Below, in pieces: positions 41,428-49,922 of a stretch of DNA of 64,000 nt. Under the pieces are notes generated by a model, which saw nothing but the letters and a program-made list of their open reading frames with translations, searched no databases and was not told the DNA's origin. This stretch comes from JAHEME01 sp034435035 (lineage in GTDB: Bacteria > Chloroflexota > Anaerolineae > Aggregatilineales > UBA3940), in assembly GCA_034435035.1 (NCBI GenBank), contig DAOTXW010000027.1, positions 80,512-144,511 on the forward strand, in the 5' to 3' direction. The translations under genes were made by a program, and so were the position numbers. The number at the start of each line of letters is the position of its first letter. Position 1 is the first letter of the stretch.

Positions 41428-41912
41428 GAATCGCCATCTGTTCGGATATTCACGACAACATCTGGGCGCTTGAACGAGCACTGCCGCAGATGGCGGATGC
41501 GGATGCACTGGTGTTCTGCGGGGATTTCTGCGCACCCTTCACCCTGGCCCAGATGGCTCAGGGCTTTCGCGGACCGGTGCACGCCATTTTCGGGAACAAT
41601 GACGGTGACCCCCGGCTTCTGATGCAAATGGCGCAGCAGGCCGGCAATGTCATCCTGCACGGGCAGTTTGCCGAGCTGGAATTTGGGGCGATGATCCTGG
41701 CCGTCACTCACTATCCGGAAATCGCCCGGGGTCTGGCTGCCTCGGGGCACTATCAGGCCGTTTGCTATGGGCACGATCACCGGCTGTTTCAAGAGCGGAT
41801 CGGCCGCACGCTGCTGATCAACCCCGGAGAGATCATGGGGCGCTTCGGGCGGCGGACTTTTGTCGTCCTGGATACTGAGAGCGGTAAGGTTGCAATCACC
41901 GATGTCGAGTAG
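41424..41912 (+). CDS. YfcE-type metallophosphodiesterase
   Basis: A 162-residue calcineurin-like phosphoesterase of the YfcE/MJ0936 type. All five motifs are present: CSDIHDN (DxH), FCGDFC (GD), FGNNDGD (GNND in place of GNHD, as in this subfamily), VTHYPEI (H) and YGHDHRLF (GHxH). It probably cleaves cyclic or simple phosphodiesters. The start overlaps the SNase gene by ATGA, and its end overlaps the next small gene by 11 bases. Confidence 0.87.
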   Translation: MRIAICSDIHDNIWALERALPQMADADALVFCGDFCAPFTLAQMAQGFRGPVHAIFGNNDGDPRLLMQMAQQAGNVILHGQFAELEFGAMILAVTHYPEIARGLAASGHYQAVCYGHDHRLFQERIGRTLLINPGEIMGRFGRRTFVVLDTESGKVAITDVE

Positions 41913-42159
41913 CGGCCCGGCGGCAGCGTCACAACGGGCTCTGCTGCTCGGTTGTGCCGGCGGTCCGGTTCTGGCGGCTATCTTCCTGGGGATCAGCGGA
42001 GGCGTTTATCTGGCGCTGACGGCTGCCCATCTGCCCGAGCGAATCACAATCCTGCTGGCTGTGCTCAGCGGCCCACTGATCGGGACCGTGGGTACGCTGC
42101 TGATTATGTTCAGCCTGCGGGCGCGAAAAACTCGCCGCGGAGATGATCGCTCACCGTGA
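41902..42159 (+). CDS. Small two-span membrane protein
   Basis: An 85-residue protein with two spans (about 12-35 and 42-64) and a basic C terminus (RARKTRRGDDRSP). No family recognised. ATG 41902 overlaps the end of the phosphodiesterase gene, and its stop overlaps the GTG of the TrmH gene (GTGA), so it sits in a coupled run from 40516 to 42686. Confidence 0.55.
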   Translation: MSSSGPAAASQRALLLGCAGGPVLAAIFLGISGGVYLALTAAHLPERITILLAVLSGPLIGTVGTLLIMFSLRARKTRRGDDRSP

Positions 42160-42686
42160 AACTGCTGCATGGCACTGCCCTGAAGCGTTTCCTGCGCGAC
42201 TGGCGTCGTGCCAACCCGCCAGCGGCTGACCTGGCTCTTGTCCTGCACAGCGTTAGCTATCCGGTCAACGTCGGCTCGCTGTTCCGCATCGCCGATGCGG
42301 CTAACGTCAGCCAGGTCATCCTGTGCGGCGCGACGCCTCTGCCAGAAACGCAGACCATTCGTAAAGTCGCGCGCGGCAAGCAGAGCATCGTGCCCTGGGT
42401 GTACCAGGAGCGCGTCGAAGAGGCGCTCGAGGAACTGCGCAGGCGTGGCTACTGCCTGATCGCCCTGGAACTGACCGACCAGTCCCGGCCTTACTATCTG
42501 CACCCGTACCCGCAGCGTGTCGCCTTGGTTGTGGGGAACGAGGATCACGGTGTCACACGCAGCGCGTTAGCCGTGTGCGATGCTTCGGTCTTCGTGCCGA
42601 TGTATGGCCGGGGGCATTCACTGAATGTGCATGTTAGCGCAGCCATCGTGCTGTTCCACATCCTGCATCAGCAGGGGGCAGGCTAG
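42156..42686 (+). CDS. TrmH/SpoU-family RNA 2'-O-methyltransferase
   Basis: A 176-residue SPOUT methyltransferase. Motif 1 is SYPVNVGSLFRIADAANV, motif 2 VALVVGNEDHGV and motif 3 MYGRGHSLNVHVSAAIVL. These make the knotted SAM site of TrmH-like enzymes. It probably methylates tRNA or rRNA ribose; the length fits a minimal enzyme without an extra RNA-binding domain. The start is GTG 42156, coupled to the preceding stop. Confidence 0.88.
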   Translation: MKLLHGTALKRFLRDWRRANPPAADLALVLHSVSYPVNVGSLFRIADAANVSQVILCGATPLPETQTIRKVARGKQSIVPWVYQERVEEALEELRRRGYCLIALELTDQSRPYYLHPYPQRVALVVGNEDHGVTRSALAVCDASVFVPMYGRGHSLNVHVSAAIVLFHILHQQGAG

Positions 42687-42742
42687 TCCTCTTCTTCCGT
42701 ACTGGCAGGGCGGGAAGGTTTTGCGATCCCGAGGTGAGGCTC

Positions 42743-44440
42743 ATGATCAAGGTCGTCACTGTCGAACAGATGCGTGATATCGAACGAGCCACCGACGCAG
42801 CAGGCACAACCTATGACGAAATGATGCAGCATGCCGGCCGGGCTGTGGCCGATGTGGTGCGCTCCTTGCTGGGCGAGGACATCCCCAGCAAACGGGTGGT
42901 GGTGCTCGTCGGGCCGGGCAACAATGGAGGAGATGGGCTGGTGGCTGCCCGCATCCTGAAAGAGGAGGCCGGAGCGCAGGTCAGCTGCTATCTGAGCAAG
43001 GCACGGAATGACACCGATCCGGTCTTCACCGCGGCGCGTGATGCCGGGGTCTTCATCGCAGCGGCCAGTGATGACCAGCGCTGGCGGGTGCTGAAAAGTC
43101 TGCTGGGCAGCGCCAACGTGATCGTTGACGCGCTGCTGGGCACTGGAGCGCGGCTGCCCATCGAGGGCGACCTGCGCAAACTGCTTCAGCAGGTGGCTGC
43201 TGGCCTGATCCGCCCCGGAGATGGCAAACCGGCTCCTCTGGTATGGCCCGCTCTGCCAGAGCGCCTGGCTCCTGCCCGGCCGATGGTGGTGGCCGTGGAC
43301 TGCCCCAGCGGGCTGGACTGTGATACCGGCCTGCTGGATCCCGCCTCAATTGCCGCAGATGTGACTGTGACTTTTGCGGCGGCCAAAGTCGGGCAGGTGT
43401 CGTTCCCGGGGGCTGAAGCGGTCGGTGCCCTGGTGGTGGCTGACATCAATACGCCACCCGACCTCCCTGAGCTGGCGACGATTCGCTGGGAACTGGCGAC
43501 CGCAGCCGGGGTAGGGAGGCTTCTGCCGCCGCGTCCCATCAGCGGCCACAAAGGCACTTTCGGGCGGGTTGTAGTGCTGGCAGGCTCGGTGAATTACACG
43601 GGAGCTGCCTCACTGGCAGGCGCGTCTGCTTACCGGGCGGGAGCCGGCTTGGTCACGATGGCGGTGCCGCAGGCCATCTATGCGATTGTGGCTTCGCAGG
43701 TCCCTGAGGCAACCTGGCTTCTGCTCCCGCATGATATGGGGGTCATCAGCGCGCCCGCGCTGGAGGTATTTCATCAGGAAGTCGGCGACTATGAGGCTCT
43801 GCTGATCGGCCCCGGGCTTGGCCGGGAAGAGGCGACGCTGGAGTTTATGCGAGGGCTCCTGCAGGGCCAGCAACTTGCAAAGCGCGGCAGTATCGGCTTC
43901 GGCGGCCGCGCTTCGCTGCAGGAGCCTGAGGCCGGAGCACGCCGGCTGCCGCCGGCGCTCGTCATCGATGCAGATGGGCTGAACCTGCTCAGTCAGATCG
44001 AAGGATGGCCGCAGGCATTGCCGGCGAATACCGTGCTGACCCCTCACCCCGGGGAGATGGCGCGGTTGAGCGGGCTATCACGCGATGAGGTGGTGGCCGC
44101 GCGGTTCGCCGTCGCGCAGGATAAAGCTGCGGAATGGAAGGCTGTAGTGGTGCTGAAAGGAGCCTTTACCCTGGTAGCTGCGCCTGATAGACGCCTCACC
44201 ATCCTGCCGTTTGCCACCGATGCGCTTGCCACGGGGGGAACAGGGGATGTACTGGCCGGCTGCATTGCCGGGTTGATGGCTCAAGGGGTAGGGGGGTATG
44301 AGGCGGCGATCATCGCTGCCTACATGCATGGACTCGCCGGGCAGCTCGCCGCCGCCGCCGCCACCTCGCGGTCGGTGGTCGCGGGCGATGTACTGCGGGC
44401 GCTGCCTGAAGCACTGGCCCTGCTGGAGCGCGGGCGCTGA
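42743..44440 (+). CDS. nnr: Bifunctional NAD(P)H-hydrate epimerase/dehydratase
   Basis: A 565-residue metabolite-repair enzyme. The N-terminal YjeF domain (about 1-250) epimerises damaged NAD(P)HX: VLVGPGNNGGDGLVAARIL, VDCPSGLDCDTG. The C-terminal ADP-dependent dehydratase (about 265-560) restores NAD(P)H: KGTFGRVVVLAGS, VLTPHPGEMARL and the nucleotide-binding ATGGTGDVLAGCIAG (here DALATGGTGDVLAG). ATG 42743 has GAGGTGAGG just upstream; a GTG at 42734 in frame is the alternative. A hairpin follows. Confidence 0.93.
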   Translation: MIKVVTVEQMRDIERATDAAGTTYDEMMQHAGRAVADVVRSLLGEDIPSKRVVVLVGPGNNGGDGLVAARILKEEAGAQVSCYLSKARNDTDPVFTAARDAGVFIAAASDDQRWRVLKSLLGSANVIVDALLGTGARLPIEGDLRKLLQQVAAGLIRPGDGKPAPLVWPALPERLAPARPMVVAVDCPSGLDCDTGLLDPASIAADVTVTFAAAKVGQVSFPGAEAVGALVVADINTPPDLPELATIRWELATAAGVGRLLPPRPISGHKGTFGRVVVLAGSVNYTGAASLAGASAYRAGAGLVTMAVPQAIYAIVASQVPEATWLLLPHDMGVISAPALEVFHQEVGDYEALLIGPGLGREEATLEFMRGLLQGQQLAKRGSIGFGGRASLQEPEAGARRLPPALVIDADGLNLLSQIEGWPQALPANTVLTPHPGEMARLSGLSRDEVVAARFAVAQDKAAEWKAVVVLKGAFTLVAAPDRRLTILPFATDALATGGTGDVLAGCIAGLMAQGVGGYEAAIIAAYMHGLAGQLAAAAATSRSVVAGDVLRALPEALALLERGR

Positions 44441-44452
44441 ATCCGGCGCTGT

Positions 44453-44496
44453 CGAGCGAGGACTCCCTTCCTTACAGAGAAGAGGGTCCTCGCTCG
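44453..44496. terminator. Hairpin between nnr and the YtxH gene
   Basis: A perfect 11-bp stem CGAGCGAGGAC/GTCCTCGCTCG (44453-44463 and 44486-44496) lies between two converging genes. The stem may extend imperfectly. There is no T-run. Confidence 0.55.
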
Positions 44497-44512
44497 GATA
44501 CTCGAACGTCAC

Positions 44513-44869
44513 TCAGGCCGGTGAATCACCCCGGGCGTCGCTCTCGCGCCGCACGCGGCGAGCCGCCTCCTTACCCTGCTCCACAGCGGTATTGACCTTG
44601 CTGCGGGTTTCTTCCAGGATATCCTTGGTCTTTGCCTCCAGATCGGCTGCCTGAGCTCGCACCTCGGCCAGGGTCTGCTCGGCACGCGAGCGGATCTGCC
44701 GGATCTCGTCATCCGCGCGATCGCGGAGCTCAATGCCTTTGGCCCGCATCTGCTCACGGGTCTCCTGGCCAGACTGAGGAGCCAGCATCAATGAGACCGC
44801 TGCACCGACGAGGCCGCCGATGATGAACCCGCTCAGGAACGCCCCAAAATCACTGCTGTTATCGGACAT
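44513..44869 (-). CDS. YtxH-like protein
   Basis: A 118-residue protein with one glycine-rich N-terminal span (FLSGFIIGGLVGAAVSLMLAPQSGQETREQMR, the YtxH signature) and a long charged coiled coil containing AEQTLAEVRAQAADLEAKTKDILEE. YtxH-like proteins are linked to general or envelope stress in Firmicutes. ATG 44869 is preceded by GGGAGGAATAGG. Confidence 0.8.
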   Translation of the reverse strand: MSDNSSDFGAFLSGFIIGGLVGAAVSLMLAPQSGQETREQMRAKGIELRDRADDEIRQIRSRAEQTLAEVRAQAADLEAKTKDILEETRSKVNTAVEQGKEAARRVRRESDARGDSPA

Positions 44870-44914
44870 GATCCTATTCCTCCCTGCGTAATGTTAAGTT
44901 GTTCGTCACAGGTG

Positions 44915-45553
44915 CTAGAAGTTATCACATACCGCTTCCGCAGCGGGGCCTGTGCCGTCTGGCTTGATTGTAGCACGGTTCTCGCCAGATGCAGGCGGAG
45001 CACCAGAAGACGGGGCTGCGGGCGGCGCAGCCGGGTCAACAGGTGTGCCAGCGTCTCCTCTGCCGGCCTGCGAGTTGGCTGACCCACTGGCCATCCACGT
45101 CTGAAAGGCAATGCCGGCGGCCTTGCGAATAACATCCGCGTCAGCCATGGCCTTGCCGATCCCGCCTACCGTGCCCGCGGCGGCGATAACCGGCTGAGTG
45201 ACATGCTTGCTGACAAACTCTGCTGTACCCCGCACCGTCTTGACCGTGTCAGTGGCTGTCGTGATCAGCGGCTGCACTTCATTGGTGAGCAGATTGATGA
45301 AGCGCGCGACCTGGATCACCAGCACTGTGATCGCCACCGCTACCGCGATAGCCTCGATAGCCAGCAGGATGATCACCATATCCCGGACGATCTTGACCCC
45401 TGCCCCGGCCGTATCGGCATTGAGCGCCAGGACGATGGCCAGTGCGATAAGACCGCCTGTCAGGATGACCAGTGCGACCGCTATGGCGATGGTAACATTG
45501 CGGGCCTGCCGCGAGGCTTCGAGTACCTCTGGTTCGACCGGTGCATTGGCCAT
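44915..45553 (-). CDS. Membrane protein of DUF948-like plan
   Basis: A 212-residue protein with two spans (about 20-47 and 58-84), a helical stretch (FINLLTNEVQPLITTATDTVKTVRGTAEFVSKHVTQPV) and a Pro/Ala-rich disordered tail. The helix after the spans resembles DUF948 proteins, which often precede YtxH genes; here the YtxH gene also follows, 45 bases on. ATG 45553 is chosen because the longer frame runs into the 5' leader. Confidence 0.6.
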   Translation of the reverse strand: MANAPVEPEVLEASRQARNVTIAIAVALVILTGGLIALAIVLALNADTAGAGVKIVRDMVIILLAIEAIAVAVAITVLVIQVARFINLLTNEVQPLITTATDTVKTVRGTAEFVSKHVTQPVIAAAGTVGGIGKAMADADVIRKAAGIAFQTWMASGSANSQAGRGDAGTPVDPAAPPAAPSSGAPPASGENRATIKPDGTGPAAEAVCDNF

Positions 45554-45630
45554 GGCAGCTCTCGACGGGTATGGGTGTGTAAAACGCGCGGTGGCGCTTC
45601 CCGGAGCAACCGGGAACACACTGTAGCCGA

Positions 45631-45659
45631 ATTATAGCACGCCCCTCGGTATGTGTGAA
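45631..45659 (-). promoter_or_regulatory. Promoter of the DUF948-like/YtxH pair
   Basis: On the minus strand TTCACA (45659-45654), 17 bases, TATAAT (45636-45631). The roughly 70-base leader contains a 7-bp hairpin (45598-45604 and 45610-45616). Confidence 0.75.
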
Positions 45660-45680
45660 GTCTTGCCTCCCGATCAGGGG

Positions 45681-45956
45681 CTAGCTTCTGCCGGCACCGC
45701 GGCGGGCGCTCAGGACGGCGGCGGTCAGGCAGCCGATGGCTGCACCAAGCGTCGCGGAGAACAGATTGAGCGGGCCGACAGCAAACAAACGGATCGACAG
45801 GATCTGGCCTGCACCCTGCCCAATCGCAAAACCCACCCAGGCAGCGGCAATTAACCCCACCAGGCGCCTCCCGTCGCCGCCGGCTATCAGATGTGCCACA
45901 GCACCGTACAGTGTGGCTAGCAGCAAGCCAAACGTGAAAGCGGGCGAGATGCTCAT
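45681..45956 (-). CDS. Small glycine-rich membrane protein
   Basis: A 91-residue protein of three predicted spans (FGLLLATLYGAVAHLIAGG, RRLVGLIAAAWVGFAIGQGAG, LFSATLGAAIGCLTAAVL). It has a glycine-zipper look; no family assigned. ATG 45956 overlaps the stop of the upstream methyltransferase gene (ATGA), so it is the last gene of the AAA-GDPD-YdjC-methyltransferase unit. Confidence 0.6.
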   Translation of the reverse strand: MSISPAFTFGLLLATLYGAVAHLIAGGDGRRLVGLIAAAWVGFAIGQGAGQILSIRLFAVGPLNLFSATLGAAIGCLTAAVLSARRGAGRS

Positions 45957-46651
45957 GGGGCTTTCCTGCTCGGTAGAGGCTGAAGGTTCGGCGGCCTGTC
46001 TGCGATGATGATCCAGACCTGGCTGCCCGGGATCGACTCGATGATGAGCTGCGCCTCGAATCCGGCCCGGCGAAATGCGGCCAGTGGATCGACAGGCCAG
46101 GGGCCACGCTGGCCGGTGACCCGGTAGAGCCATTCAAGGAAGCGCGCGATCGGATGGGTCAGCGTTAGCTGGCCGTTTGGAACGACTATCAGCCGCCCGC
46201 CCGGCCGCAGCACCCGGAACACCTCTCCCAGGGTGAGTGGATCCACAATGAACTCGGTAGGAAAAGTACTGACCACCGAATCCATCACCCCGGCTGCCAG
46301 GGGAATCTGCATGGCGCTGGCTCTAATAAGCCGGGGTATGCGGCGGGCCCGCCGGAGCTTCCGACGAGCCAGGCGGCCCATGAACGGAGACAGGTCGATC
46401 GCAATCGCCCAGTAGCCGGCGTCCGCCAGATCGAGCTGCAGGTTGCCAGTTCCATGAGCAAGTTCCAAAACGCGGCCGCCGTCCCCGGCAGCGAGGTGCG
46501 GCAGTACGGCGCGCTGCCAGCTTCGCCAGTGCCCGAGCGATACACTCCAGCTGACCAGGTCATACGTCCAGGCGAACTCGTTGTACAGCAGGCGAAAGCC
46601 AAAGCGTACCAGTTGCCACCACACGCAGGCTGCCCTGCCAGCGTGGTTCAC
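45953..46651 (-). CDS. SAM-dependent methyltransferase
   Basis: A 232-residue class I methyltransferase with an N-terminal hydrophobic or amphipathic stretch (VWWQLVRFGFRLLYNEFAWTYDLVSW). Motif I is VLELAHGTGNLQLDLADAGYWAIAIDLSPFMG, where HGTG replaces the usual CGTG, and VFRVLRPGGRLIVVPNG follows. It is UbiE-like in plan, with unknown substrate. The GTG start overlaps the YdjC stop by GTGA. Confidence 0.78.
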   Translation of the reverse strand: MNHAGRAACVWWQLVRFGFRLLYNEFAWTYDLVSWSVSLGHWRSWQRAVLPHLAAGDGGRVLELAHGTGNLQLDLADAGYWAIAIDLSPFMGRLARRKLRRARRIPRLIRASAMQIPLAAGVMDSVVSTFPTEFIVDPLTLGEVFRVLRPGGRLIVVPNGQLTLTHPIARFLEWLYRVTGQRGPWPVDPLAAFRRAGFEAQLIIESIPGSQVWIIIADRPPNLQPLPSRKAP

Positions 46652-47457
46652 CTTACTGCCTCGAAGGTGACCAGTTCGATCTGCTCTGACTGTATCAGTT
46701 CCTGTGCGCTGCTATGCGTCAGAGCAGCCAGCTCACGGGCGCGTGGCGCCGCGTAACTCGAGTTCTGTATCAGCAGGTTGTCCACCAGGCCGGGGTGGCA
46801 CATCAGTTCCGTCGTGCCTTCGGGCCGCGTTGCCAGCAGGATGAGCAAATCGCCCAGGGTTGCCTGCTCGCCAAAGAAGTGCGGCTCGAAGTGATCGGGT
46901 GTCCTGAGGATGTGCCGTGTGCGCAGGGCAATCATGTCAGACAGATCTGGTGCGTCACCCACCGGGCTGGCCGGCTGCCGATCCGGCCAGCGCACCGGAA
47001 GAGCAAACTCTGTCGCCAACTCAGCTAGGGCGGCAAGGGTTACCCTGTTGCGGTAGGCGACGTGGTGATGGCTGTCGAGATGATCTGGCAGGTGCCCGCT
47101 GAGTTCGAGAAAGCGATCGATCTGGGCGCGGAACTCCAGTGCAATCTGATCGGCGCTGATCCGCGGCAACAGGGGCGCCAGCGCGCGCCATGAATGGAAT
47201 CTCCCGTCGGCGTCAGTCAGATCGGGGATAGCGGTAGGGGGTGCAACGGGCTGACCGGCGGTCAGGGTAAGATGCAGCCCGATTCCTAACGCAGGGGCTT
47301 CGGCACGCGCCCGTCTCAGGGCCTCAGCCGCGCCGGGCAGCGTCACGATCGCGCTGGTCGATGTGACGATACCCTGGAGATGGGCCTGCAGGATGCCAGC
47401 CGTCACACCGGGCGAGTACCCCAGATCGTCCGCATTCACAATCAGCTGTCTGGGCAT
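46648..47457 (-). CDS. YdjC/ChbG-family carbohydrate deacetylase
   Basis: A 269-residue YdjC-like deacetylase. It begins QLIVNADDLGYSPGVTAGI with the metal-binding Asp pair, then GIGLHLTLT and HLDSHHHV, which supply the histidine ligands, and ELMCHPG near the C terminus. The family removes acetyl groups from chito-oligosaccharides and similar sugars. ATG 47457 lies three bases after the GDPD stop. Confidence 0.87.
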   Translation of the reverse strand: MPRQLIVNADDLGYSPGVTAGILQAHLQGIVTSTSAIVTLPGAAEALRRARAEAPALGIGLHLTLTAGQPVAPPTAIPDLTDADGRFHSWRALAPLLPRISADQIALEFRAQIDRFLELSGHLPDHLDSHHHVAYRNRVTLAALAELATEFALPVRWPDRQPASPVGDAPDLSDMIALRTRHILRTPDHFEPHFFGEQATLGDLLILLATRPEGTTELMCHPGLVDNLLIQNSSYAAPRARELAALTHSSAQELIQSEQIELVTFEAVR

Positions 47458-47460
47458 CAG

Positions 47461-48210
47461 CTATCTCTGCAAGGCGGCGACTGCCACGTCGGGCACATCG
47501 GTGAAGATCAGGTCAACATCCATGCCAGCCAGGCGACGGATCGGTTCTGGCTCGTTCACCGTCCAGGTGTTGACCCGTAGCCCGCGTCGATGGGCCGCCT
47601 CGACCGCCCGGTCGCTGACCATGGAGTGGTGCGGGTGCAGAGCCTGGTAGCGTCCGATCAGCCCGGCCCGCCAGACCGGGCCGGTGCGAGGCGCGTACAG
47701 GAAGCCGATTTGCACCTCCGGGTCCAGTCGGCGAACACGCCGCAGGCACAGGGCGCTAAATGAGGAGATCAACACTCTGTCTCTGACACCGTGACGGCGA
47801 ATGGCCTGAATCACAGCGGCTGAGAGGGCCTGGCCGCCGCCGATCTTCAGTTCGATGTTGACCAACAGCCGGTCCGCGAAGTGCGTCAGCACCTCCTCCA
47901 GGGTCGGGATCGTCACGCCCGCGTAGCGGGCTGCAAACCAGGCGCCAGCATCCAGCCGGCGCAGCGCGTCAAGCGGCAGGCTGCTCACTGGCCCGCGACC
48001 GCTGCTGGTGCGATCCAGCCGCGGATCATGGATGACCACTGGCACGCCATCCGCGCTTAGCTGGACGTCCAACTCGATCCCGTCGGCGCCCATCTGCGCG
48101 GCCAGCTCGAAGGCAGGCAGCGTGTTCTCCGGCGCTGCCTGACGGGCGCCGCGGTGCGCGAATATCAACGGCTGGCGCTGATAGAAGTGGGGCAGGGGCA
48201 GGGGCTGCAC
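47461..48210 (-). CDS. Glycerophosphodiester phosphodiesterase
   Basis: A 249-residue GDPD of the soluble type. It has the conserved LIFAHRGARQAAPENTLPAFELAAQMGADGIELDVQLSADGVPVVIHDPRLDRTS, carrying the catalytic histidines and the Glu/Asp metal ligands, and ends with VNTWTVNEPEPIRRLAGMDVDLIFTDVPD. It hydrolyses deacylated phospholipids to glycerol-3-phosphate. The start is GTG 48210. A perfect hairpin separates it from the upstream AAA gene. Confidence 0.9.
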   Translation of the reverse strand: MQPLPLPHFYQRQPLIFAHRGARQAAPENTLPAFELAAQMGADGIELDVQLSADGVPVVIHDPRLDRTSSGRGPVSSLPLDALRRLDAGAWFAARYAGVTIPTLEEVLTHFADRLLVNIELKIGGGQALSAAVIQAIRRHGVRDRVLISSFSALCLRRVRRLDPEVQIGFLYAPRTGPVWRAGLIGRYQALHPHHSMVSDRAVEAAHRRGLRVNTWTVNEPEPIRRLAGMDVDLIFTDVPDVAVAALQR

Positions 48211-48226
48211 GCGCGGATCCGGGGCA

Positions 48227-48263
48227 GAGCAGCCGGCCGCGCCGTGGCACGGGCCGGCTGCTC
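48227..48263 (-). terminator. Intercistronic hairpin between the AAA ATPase and GDPD genes
   Basis: A perfect 12-bp GC-rich stem (48227-48238 and 48252-48263) with a 13-base loop and no U-tract. It could attenuate transcription or stabilise the upstream mRNA 3' end. Confidence 0.5.
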
Positions 48264-48275
48264 CATCAGCTGCCG

Positions 48276-49670
48276 CTACAGCTCAACAAAGTAGGCTTCA
48301 CAGGCACGATCCATCAGATCCTTGCTCATCTCAAATGGCACCCCGAGGTAACCGGAGATGTCGCGCATCTGATCGATCAGGTCGCGGGGGTGCACAGAGC
48401 GCAGGGGGCGATTGCGCTTGATATACCATTCCTGCAGCAGATATGCCAGCATGCGATCGTCATAGGGCAGGCCACGCGCCTTCGCCACGCGCATCCAGAT
48501 GTCCCGGAATTCCTCGTAGGATGGATCGGTGATCTCGATCTTGTGACGAATGCGGCGCAGGAATGCCTCATCGACCAGATCGCGCGGCTCGAGGTTGGTT
48601 GAGAAGACGATCAGCACGTCGAATGGGACTTCCAGCTTGCGGCCAGTATGCAGGGTCAGGAAGTCCACCCGCTTCTCCAGCGGGACGATCCAGCGGTTCA
48701 GCAGGTCGCGCGGGCGCACCTGCTGGCGCCCGAAGTCGTCGATCAGGAACATGCCCCCGTTTGCCTTCATCTGGAACGGGGCCTCGTAGTACTTGTTGAC
48801 CGGGTCGTAAACGAGGTCGAGGCTCTCAAGCGTCAGCTCGCCGCCAACCATGATGACCGGTCGCCGGATCCGGATCCAGCGCGGATCCGGTTTATTGCGC
48901 GCCGAGCCGGTTCCTGTGCCCTGCTCATCCTCAATCGGCTCGTGATTGACGCTGTCGAATACTCGCACAACCTGCCCATCGATATCCGCGGCGTAGGGAA
49001 TGTACATCCCCTGGCCAAGGACCACCCGGCCGACCGCCTCGGAAATCGTCGTCTTACCGTTGCCAGGGGGGCCATACAGGAAGATCGAGCGCCCGGAGTT
49101 AACGGCGGGCCCGATTTTGTCGAACAGCTTGCGGTTGAGCACCAGGCTGGTCAGCGCCGAATTCATGATGTCAGGGTTGACGAGTGTGCGACGGTGCTGC
49201 TCATAGATCGCCTTGCTGTACACAGTGAGCGGCACCGGCGCAGGCCCGGCATACTGGGATCGCTCCAGCGCTTCACGTGCCTTGGCGATGCCAATGCCCG
49301 TGATCACATACTGGTATGCCCCCTCGCCGAAGCCGCCGCTTCCCTTGACCTCGACCGCCTGTTCACGCTTGAGGAACTCCATGACCTGGTCAACAACGCC
49401 GGTGAAAGGCAGCTTAATGACCTCAGCGATCCGGTAGCCGGAAAGAAACCCGCTGAAGTACAGGACTTTGAGCACCAGCTCGGACAGGCCGATCAGGGTC
49501 AGGCCGGTGTCCTCGATGCTGGATACTGGAGGTGGCTGCCAGTTCTCGCCGGCGCCGATCCCGTAGCGGTCCTCCTTGCGGGAAGGCTCAGGGCTTGCGG
49601 CACCGGCTGCCTGACGTTGTGCAGCCTGCTGCTGCGCTATCTGTGCGGCTGTCGGCTTGATGCTGCTCAT
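48276..49670 (-). CDS. AAA-type ATPase of unknown role
   Basis: A 464-residue protein: a Gln/Ala-rich N terminus, a winged-helix-like region (about 55-135: LTLIGLSELVLKVLYFSGFLSGYRIAEVI) and an AAA module (Walker A LYGPPGNGKTT, Walker B MFLIDDFG, sensor IVFSTNLEP, arginine-finger-like EAFLRRIRHKIE). The N-terminal region looks like a nucleic-acid or partner-binding domain. Orthologues seem widespread as hypothetical ATPases linked to type IV pili or secretion, but I cannot fix a role. ATG 49670 has GAGGAAGTGA upstream. Confidence 0.8.
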   Translation of the reverse strand: MSSIKPTAAQIAQQQAAQRQAAGAASPEPSRKEDRYGIGAGENWQPPPVSSIEDTGLTLIGLSELVLKVLYFSGFLSGYRIAEVIKLPFTGVVDQVMEFLKREQAVEVKGSGGFGEGAYQYVITGIGIAKAREALERSQYAGPAPVPLTVYSKAIYEQHRRTLVNPDIMNSALTSLVLNRKLFDKIGPAVNSGRSIFLYGPPGNGKTTISEAVGRVVLGQGMYIPYAADIDGQVVRVFDSVNHEPIEDEQGTGTGSARNKPDPRWIRIRRPVIMVGGELTLESLDLVYDPVNKYYEAPFQMKANGGMFLIDDFGRQQVRPRDLLNRWIVPLEKRVDFLTLHTGRKLEVPFDVLIVFSTNLEPRDLVDEAFLRRIRHKIEITDPSYEEFRDIWMRVAKARGLPYDDRMLAYLLQEWYIKRNRPLRSVHPRDLIDQMRDISGYLGVPFEMSKDLMDRACEAYFVEL

Positions 49671-49715
49671 AATGTCACTTCCTCAGACGCGTCACCCACA
49701 TGGACAATAATGGTA

Positions 49716-49742
49716 ATTATAGGCGTGCGCGAGAATCCGCAA
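49716..49742 (-). promoter_or_regulatory. Promoter of the AAA ATPase unit
   Basis: On the minus strand TTGCGG (49742-49737), 15 bases, TATAAT (49721-49716). The -10 is perfect and the spacing short. Confidence 0.5.
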
Positions 49743-49864
49743 GTGGGGAAGCGGAGACGCGAACCAGCACCCCCGCGATTATATAGCATCTGCGCCTCCC
49801 CCGACAAAGCGCCCGAAGGGGTGCAGCGTACGGTTTCCGTAGGGCAACAGCTTTCAGGGAGCGA

Positions 49865-49870
49865 TATAAT
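49865..49870 (+). promoter_or_regulatory. -10 element before the MBL-fold gene
   Basis: A perfect TATAAT lies 52 bases before ATG 49923. No good -35 is seen at 16-18 bases, so an activator may be needed. Confidence 0.45.
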
Positions 49871-49922
49871 GAGGCTGGTTAGAGCTGGACATCACTCAAC
49901 AAGGTTCCATCGAGATCCAAAA

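Noticed and set aside
48648..49922. Long upstream extension of the MBL-fold frame
   Set aside because: Lies wholly antisense to the AAA ATPase and upstream region; homology begins at 49923.
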